DNA of 64,000 nt, from contig NC_009401.2 of the NCBI RefSeq assembly GCF_000002875.2, positions 199,843-263,842 on the forward strand, given 5' to 3'. The stretch's first letter is position 1. The number at the start of each line of letters is the position of its first letter. This document shows positions 60,801 through 64,000 of the stretch, piece after piece. Under the pieces are notes generated by a model. The model was not told where the DNA came from. It ran no database searches and was given only the letters and a program-made list of their open reading frames with translations. Source of the DNA: Leishmania infantum JPCM5. Its lineage: Eukaryota > Euglenozoa > Kinetoplastea > Trypanosomatida > Trypanosomatidae. The position numbers and the translations under genes are program-made.

Positions 60801-61778
60801 GTTGGAGGGGGCGCGATGTGGCCGAGGGCGCGCAAGAGTGCCTGCAGTGGCGGCGCGGCATTGACGTGCCGGCTCCATGAGTCGGCGCCGCTCTCTCTCT
60901 TCACCGTCCAGTACCTCGTCGCGGTCGCCGAGCGCCTCCAGCTCGCAATGATCCCGGCCTGCTGCTGCCCGCTGCACACTCTGCCGCTCCGTATCCTCCT
61001 GCTGCTTCACTCGCTGTTGCTGCCGCTTCACCTCTTCAGCGTAGATGTCACGCAGCATCGCTCGAGCGTTTAAACCGTCGCGAAGAAAGCCTGCAGGGTC
61101 GCTCGCCCGACGGTGCATCGACGAAGGCGCCGCGTCGGGCACGTCGTCCTCGTCGTCCTCGTCGTCCTCGTCCTCCCGGTCGCTCAGCTGCATAGCTGCG
61201 CCGCTGCTACAAAGTGCTGCCGCCTCTTCGTCTCCACGCACGGTGACAACGCCATCATCTGCTTCCATGGCCTCGACGTCCACTACCTCGCGCCGGTGCG
61301 AGTGGCCCACGGTCTGTGAGATCTTCCGCACACCTGGTCTCTGAGCGGCAGACGCGGCAGCGCCACCAGTAGTCGTCACCCAGCGCACTCGCCCGTTGTC
61401 TCCACGGAGCAAAAAGCTGGCGACGCCGACAGGAGGAAACTCGAGGGCGCCCCGCTGTGACGCCGAGGACGGAGGCAGAGAGGGCATGGCCGCCGCAACA
61501 GCCGAAGCAGCCGCAGGGCGCGGCGAGGAGGACTTTGGTACGGCTGTGGCAACGGAAGTCATGGCAGGGGCCACCGGTGCCATGGGACACACTGGGCCAA
61601 ACGCGGGCGCCACAGCAGCGTCATTCGCGCAGGGGACAGACCGCAGAAGATCCTCGTCGCTAAACTCATCATACGCGTCGTCGCCCCCACCGCCGCCATC
61701 GTGGCCGCCACGTGCCTGCTGCTGCGGCGGCGGCTGTTCTTCCCCCATGGCCTCCCGCCAGGCCTCCTCGAAGTCCAT
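57897..61778 (-). CDS. CTF18: CTF18-like replication factor C large subunit (AAA+ clamp loader)
   Basis: 1,293 residues from ATG (an in-frame GTG lies one codon upstream). The family signature LWVTKYSPKLFHEVLSDE is at about 327-344, Walker A GPPGVGKTT near 396, Walker B CLVIDEMDG near 512, and a sensor-like CND near 543, followed by the AAA+ lid (SGGDVRSCLNAMQLI). The last 20 or so residues (RYVYQDGSTNAVKMPATFAD) match the conserved Ctf18 tail that binds Ctf8-Dcc1. Ctf18-RFC loads or unloads PCNA at replication forks and supports sister-chromatid cohesion and the S-phase checkpoint. Oddities are a disordered N-terminal extension of about 320 residues with an Asp/Glu tract, an insertion of about 75 residues between Walker A and B, and an enlarged Ala/Ser-rich region before the tail. 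Rad24/Rad17 and RFC1 are less likely because of the signature and tail. Confidence 0.92.
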   Translation of the reverse strand: MDFEEAWREAMGEEQPPPQQQARGGHDGGGGGDDAYDEFSDEDLLRSVPCANDAAVAPAFGPVCPMAPVAPAMTSVATAVPKSSSPRPAAASAVAAAMPSLPPSSASQRGALEFPPVGVASFLLRGDNGRVRWVTTTGGAAASAAQRPGVRKISQTVGHSHRREVVDVEAMEADDGVVTVRGDEEAAALCSSGAAMQLSDREDEDDEDDEDDVPDAAPSSMHRRASDPAGFLRDGLNARAMLRDIYAEEVKRQQQRVKQQEDTERQSVQRAAAGRDHCELEALGDRDEVLDGEERERRRLMEPARQCRAATAGTLARPRPHRAPSNGELWVTKYSPKLFHEVLSDETVNLRLLQWLKSWDAYVFPDDAPSAAKGAQASAAGATAAASPPAERIAVLTGPPGVGKTTLVHVLAAHCGYEVIEVNASVERTTSRLEALIKTAVAAAGPATGGRVRRPTAASAAAGLAVPAIDHRANLGLETGHSGDASGAEMAAAAALSSPRASSSLVQHLLRPKCLVIDEMDGIANSSVAAYLIQQQLHRPVFCLCNDFYVPSLRPLRQHCSHVYHMPPIRPQRLLSRLEEIARREGATMFDSMALSELIKTSGGDVRSCLNAMQLISSAVHQQQQQQRLDAGTGAPSSATAAPAVTTPSRHTVTELIRRMQGKDTRVALRDSWQLLFTRPERSKAVQLLKQEYGIDYEAFVEAAAAQHNRNVVPARRALERERAVGAPAGGGYAPTRTAESRGGGSASARAAMQPVAMGFRVDPGYLYAAQKLSRCPDSGSLVDGLQENYLNRAYTDYSFSRTSATADSFSQQDVVVAAAFQHPELMGTAERLCHVSALTCYVHCSTAARGSRIEFPREQVTLRRLQSELKHAAQQFREGCRPHASAFLGDDEVVSTDVVPMLLRCLFDRSLRLPAHSISSFSRLPPAEQRLLQASVARHVEYGLDYQRDRQYTPSPAAAAAGAAGASLSSFGSLAAANVEDEAPWRLTPELDRLLAGVVRPVERALAGSGGGDYRGYSFSSRSSRFGGSGAGPRDGSGLHTSPSPSDAKGSTGSPAFATKSGGGDSREPSRTPSVASVMMPMRNEVRQILSGEIRQHRIMQSMELLKRQSQQSTPEALERGVKRQRADSVASTATASSNPAHKADSTVKGDVREAEHATAAGGAEGVDAPANKWPRSDGTMTASVTVTTTTTVRRDFFGRPLPSTDSAGAAAASTVSTTRSGPRAVGDRLSASATAAASPSSLVSPSSGDAGKGRFPRPHSPYPPTANACVRYVYQDGSTNAVKMPATFADF

Positions 61779-61845
61779 CACGGCAGGGAGTTCGCTTCGT
61801 GTGGTCCACTTCGTTTTCGCGCACTGGTCGAGTGCTTTCCTGCGC

Positions 61846-61948
61846 CTGCTTGCACAGCAAAAGAGAAGTATGCGAAAGCGAGAAAGAGACGCAAGCAGCG
61901 CAGTATGGATGTACGTGTGCGCCCATATATATATATATATGTGTGTGT
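61846..61948 (-). promoter_or_regulatory. Predicted trans-splice acceptor region of the CTF18-like gene
   Basis: The minus strand is AG-free from 61948 to 61851 and includes C/T-rich blocks (about 61895-61860). AGs follow at 61849-61850 and 61846-61847. No ATG lies between them and 61778. Confidence 0.75.
61924..61948. repeat. (AT)n(GT)n microsatellite
   Basis: An AT run at about 61925-61940 followed by GT repeats to 61948. It lies inside the AG-free region upstream of the CTF18-like acceptor, so its length sets part of the spacing of that splice signal. Confidence 0.9.
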
Positions 61949-63385
61949 CTATAAACTCGTCGGCGTCTATTCATGCCTGTCGGTCGACGCGTGCCGATGG
62001 TCAGCGCGGGTTAGGAGGAGAACCTGTCGATACAGTGGAGTGCTGCTCCCCTCCTCCCACAGCGCAACAATTATTACCCAAACAACAGACCTCCCTTCTT
62101 TAGTCTGTAGACGGTTAGCCGCCGTGGCGCACACGGACGGTGAATCCTCTCGATGTGCACGTGCCTGTGATGTGATGGCAATAGCGGTGAGCGAGCGGCC
62201 CTGAGCAAAGAAAGGGCGCGCAGACAGAAGGGCTGCGTAAGAGCGAGAAGGAGAGCGTGAAGGGGCAAAGAAGCGGATTATGTCAGCGAGCGCGTGCGCT
62301 AGTGTGCGCGCGGAGGAGTCCGCAGTGAAGGCAGAGATACATCCGTCAACGTCCCCCCCGCAAGCTTATACGCGTGGGCTTAGGTGGAGGTGCTACAAAA
62401 ACGCTAATGAAGAGCACCGCTGGCACCCGCACAACCACGGAACCTCTCCCTCTGCCCGTCGATGGCGCTCCTCCACCACCACCACCACACCCTGAGCGGA
62501 GCTGCGAGAAGTGATCGGTAGAAAATGGAAGGCAAGAGTTGAGCAGCCCTGGCAAGAGCCACGCAAGTGCTGAAAGCACGCGCACAGAGAAGGCCACCAC
62601 CCCATTCCCATCAACTCCCCCCCCCCTCGCATGCATGTGTGGGCGCATATGCCCGCCAAGCGAGCGCAGCGCTGCTGTTTCCGTATTCGTTCCGTTTCTC
62701 GTTGGTTCTTCTTATGTTAGTCAGTGCCCACTTATACGCTTCTTTTACCTGTGCGTTGTTTTGGACAACGGGCACACATACACTCGCACACAAGCGAGGG
62801 GTGAGCGATGGCGAAGGACAGGCGGAGAGACGGACGCCTCCGACCTTCGGTAGGGCGTGGAGGGACGACGAGGGGCAGATCACAAACACAGAGGGAGAGG
62901 CGCATGGGTCAACACGGAAAAGGTGAATAAGTTGTGCCTCTCTGCCCATGCCCGCCCACCCCTTCCCCTCCTCCTCCTCCCCCCCCTCCATCCTTTCCTT
63001 TTTCGGCATCCGCAGGGAAGTACGCACACACACGCGTGCACACACAAACGTCACGAAAAGCGCCGTATCAGCGCAGGAGAGCAGGCGGTGGTGGCCATTA
63101 GCAGGTGTCTGTCGGTCTGTCGGTGTATGCATGTGTATTGTGTGTGAAGGCTTTTAACGGTGTGCGGGGAGGAGGACATATGAAGGAGGAAGGGGTGTGA
63201 GGTATGCCAAGAGTCGCTCGCGCTGATCCATGGCAGCTGCGACATGCGCGATGTTAGCACGGTGGCGGCTGATCCGTTCCCCTTCTGTCGTCCCTCCCTT
63301 ACTCCATCAACGCAGAATGCGGATGCTCTCACGCGTCAGCGCGTCCTTCCGTCCCGTCGTTCCTCCTCCTGCTCCACTTGCCGCC

Positions 63386-64000
63386 TTAAACACCCATCTG
63401 GATTGCTACGCTGCCGGGGATGCGGACGGTGCCGCTGCTCACCGTGATGACGTTGTCGTGGATCTTGGTGCCGTTCATGTGCTGGATGCACTGCTGCACC
63501 GACTCCGGGTTGTCAAAGCAGATCATGACCATCAGCTCGAGACGGTTCACATCGAGAATGCGGCCGAAGGCGGAGAAGTGCTCCATGAGGTATCTATTCG
63601 TGGTGCCGAATGGCACGTTGTCAATGAAGGCAACGTTCGCCTCGAACGGCGGTAGGCGCGGCGGCGGTGGCGGCGGCGGGTGAAGCTGGTGCTGCTGGTA
63701 CTGCTGCGGCTGCTGAAAGTTCTGCGGCGGCTGCAGATGAGCGCCACCGCGACCACGCATGCCACGGTGGCTGCCACCAGCACCGCGGCTGTTGTTGTTA
63801 TTGCCGCGGCCCATTCCACGCCCACCGCGGCCTCTACGCGTCGTCTCCGCACCCGTCACCTCCGGCACGCCGTTGCTCCTCCTCGTGTGCGCCTTGCGCT
63901 GCTTCTGATCCTCATACGACTCGAAGTTCAAGAACTCCGCAGCGAGGCTCTTCTTGTCACTACCGGCGTTGCCTTTCTTCGTCTGCGAGCGCTTGCTTCG
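63386..64000 (-). CDS. RRM-type RNA-binding protein with RG-rich region (5' end outside window)
   Basis: 204 C-terminal residues are visible; the frame is open to the window edge, so the start lies beyond it. The order is a basic Lys/Arg-rich segment, an RG/RGG-rich region (TTRRGRGGRGMGRG, later RGMRGRGG), a Gln/Pro-rich linker with polyproline, and one RRM at about 130-200 of the visible part. The RNP2-like strand is VAFIDNVPFG, followed by helix RYLMEHFSAFGRI. The RNP1 strand is degenerate (MVMICFDN lacks the usual aromatic pair), and VITVSSG closes the fold. It should bind RNA and act post-transcriptionally. The layout could fit an RBP42/G3BP-like protein, which would need an NTF2-like domain upstream of the window; that is a guess. 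Confidence 0.88.
   Translation of the reverse strand, partial: RSKRSQTKKGNAGSDKKSLAAEFLNFESYEDQKQRKAHTRRSNGVPEVTGAETTRRGRGGRGMGRGNNNNSRGAGGSHRGMRGRGGAHLQPPQNFQQPQQYQQHQLHPPPPPPPRLPPFEANVAFIDNVPFGTTNRYLMEHFSAFGRILDVNRLELMVMICFDNPESVQQCIQHMNGTKIHDNVITVSSGTVRIPGSVAIQMGV

Larger units (their letters stand above)
61779..63385. other. Intergenic region between the RRM-protein gene and the CTF18-like gene
   Basis: Probable 3' UTR of the RRM gene plus spacer. Contains a TA/TG microsatellite (about 61924-61948) and CA-rich and pyrimidine-rich stretches (62940-63000). Overlapping short ORFs are low-complexity. No RNA gene recognised. Confidence 0.6.

Noticed and set aside
1..64000. tRNA, rRNA, CRISPR or bacterial-type mobile system
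   Set aside because: No cloverleaf-like T-loop signals, rRNA-like sequence, regularly spaced direct repeats, transposase or integrase were recognised by eye on either strand; small RNA genes cannot be fully excluded without a search.

Overview
The window is nuclear DNA of a trypanosomatid, most likely Leishmania or a close relative (Leishmaniinae). The evidence is GC-rich coding sequence, very long intronless ORFs rich in Ala, Ser and Pro, and long intergenic stretches of CA/GT, TA and purine or pyrimidine repeats. Most start codons are preceded by an AG-free pyrimidine tract and then the first AG, which is the signature of spliced-leader trans-splicing. One 100-N assembly gap (11041-11140) shows this is a draft assembly.

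Every supported gene is on the minus strand, so the window is one stretch of a polycistronic unit transcribed from high to low coordinates, with no strand switch. In transcription order: an RRM RNA-binding protein (cut by the right edge); a Ctf18-type clamp-loader subunit; a coiled-coil protein; a low-complexity protein whose corrected start gives an MGCADS acylation signal; two large disordered proteins without recognised domains; a PB1-domain STE11-like protein kinase; a PhzF-family protein with two large insertions; a 6.8-7.1 kb gene-free stretch carrying a SIDER2-like degenerate retroposon; a giant (about 3,360 residue) secretory-pathway membrane protein; a J-domain membrane protein that looks mitochondrial; and, at the left end, a protein that I judge to be the trypanosomatid RMC1 (Mic1-domain, MON1-CCZ1 regulator) homologue.

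The genes do not form a functional operon; as usual in trypanosomatids, neighbours are unrelated. Expression control should lie in UTRs. The predicted splice acceptors were used to correct the starts of four genes (J protein, giant protein, the 41950-45042 gene and the MGCADS gene), and a GTG-to-ATG adjustment was made for CTF18. I found no tRNA, rRNA, CRISPR array or bacterial-type system. The items most worth follow-up are the RMC1 assignment, the giant multi-module protein, the MGCADS start correction, the kinase whose splice acceptor abuts its start codon, and the repeated short motifs in the 1,446-residue disordered protein.
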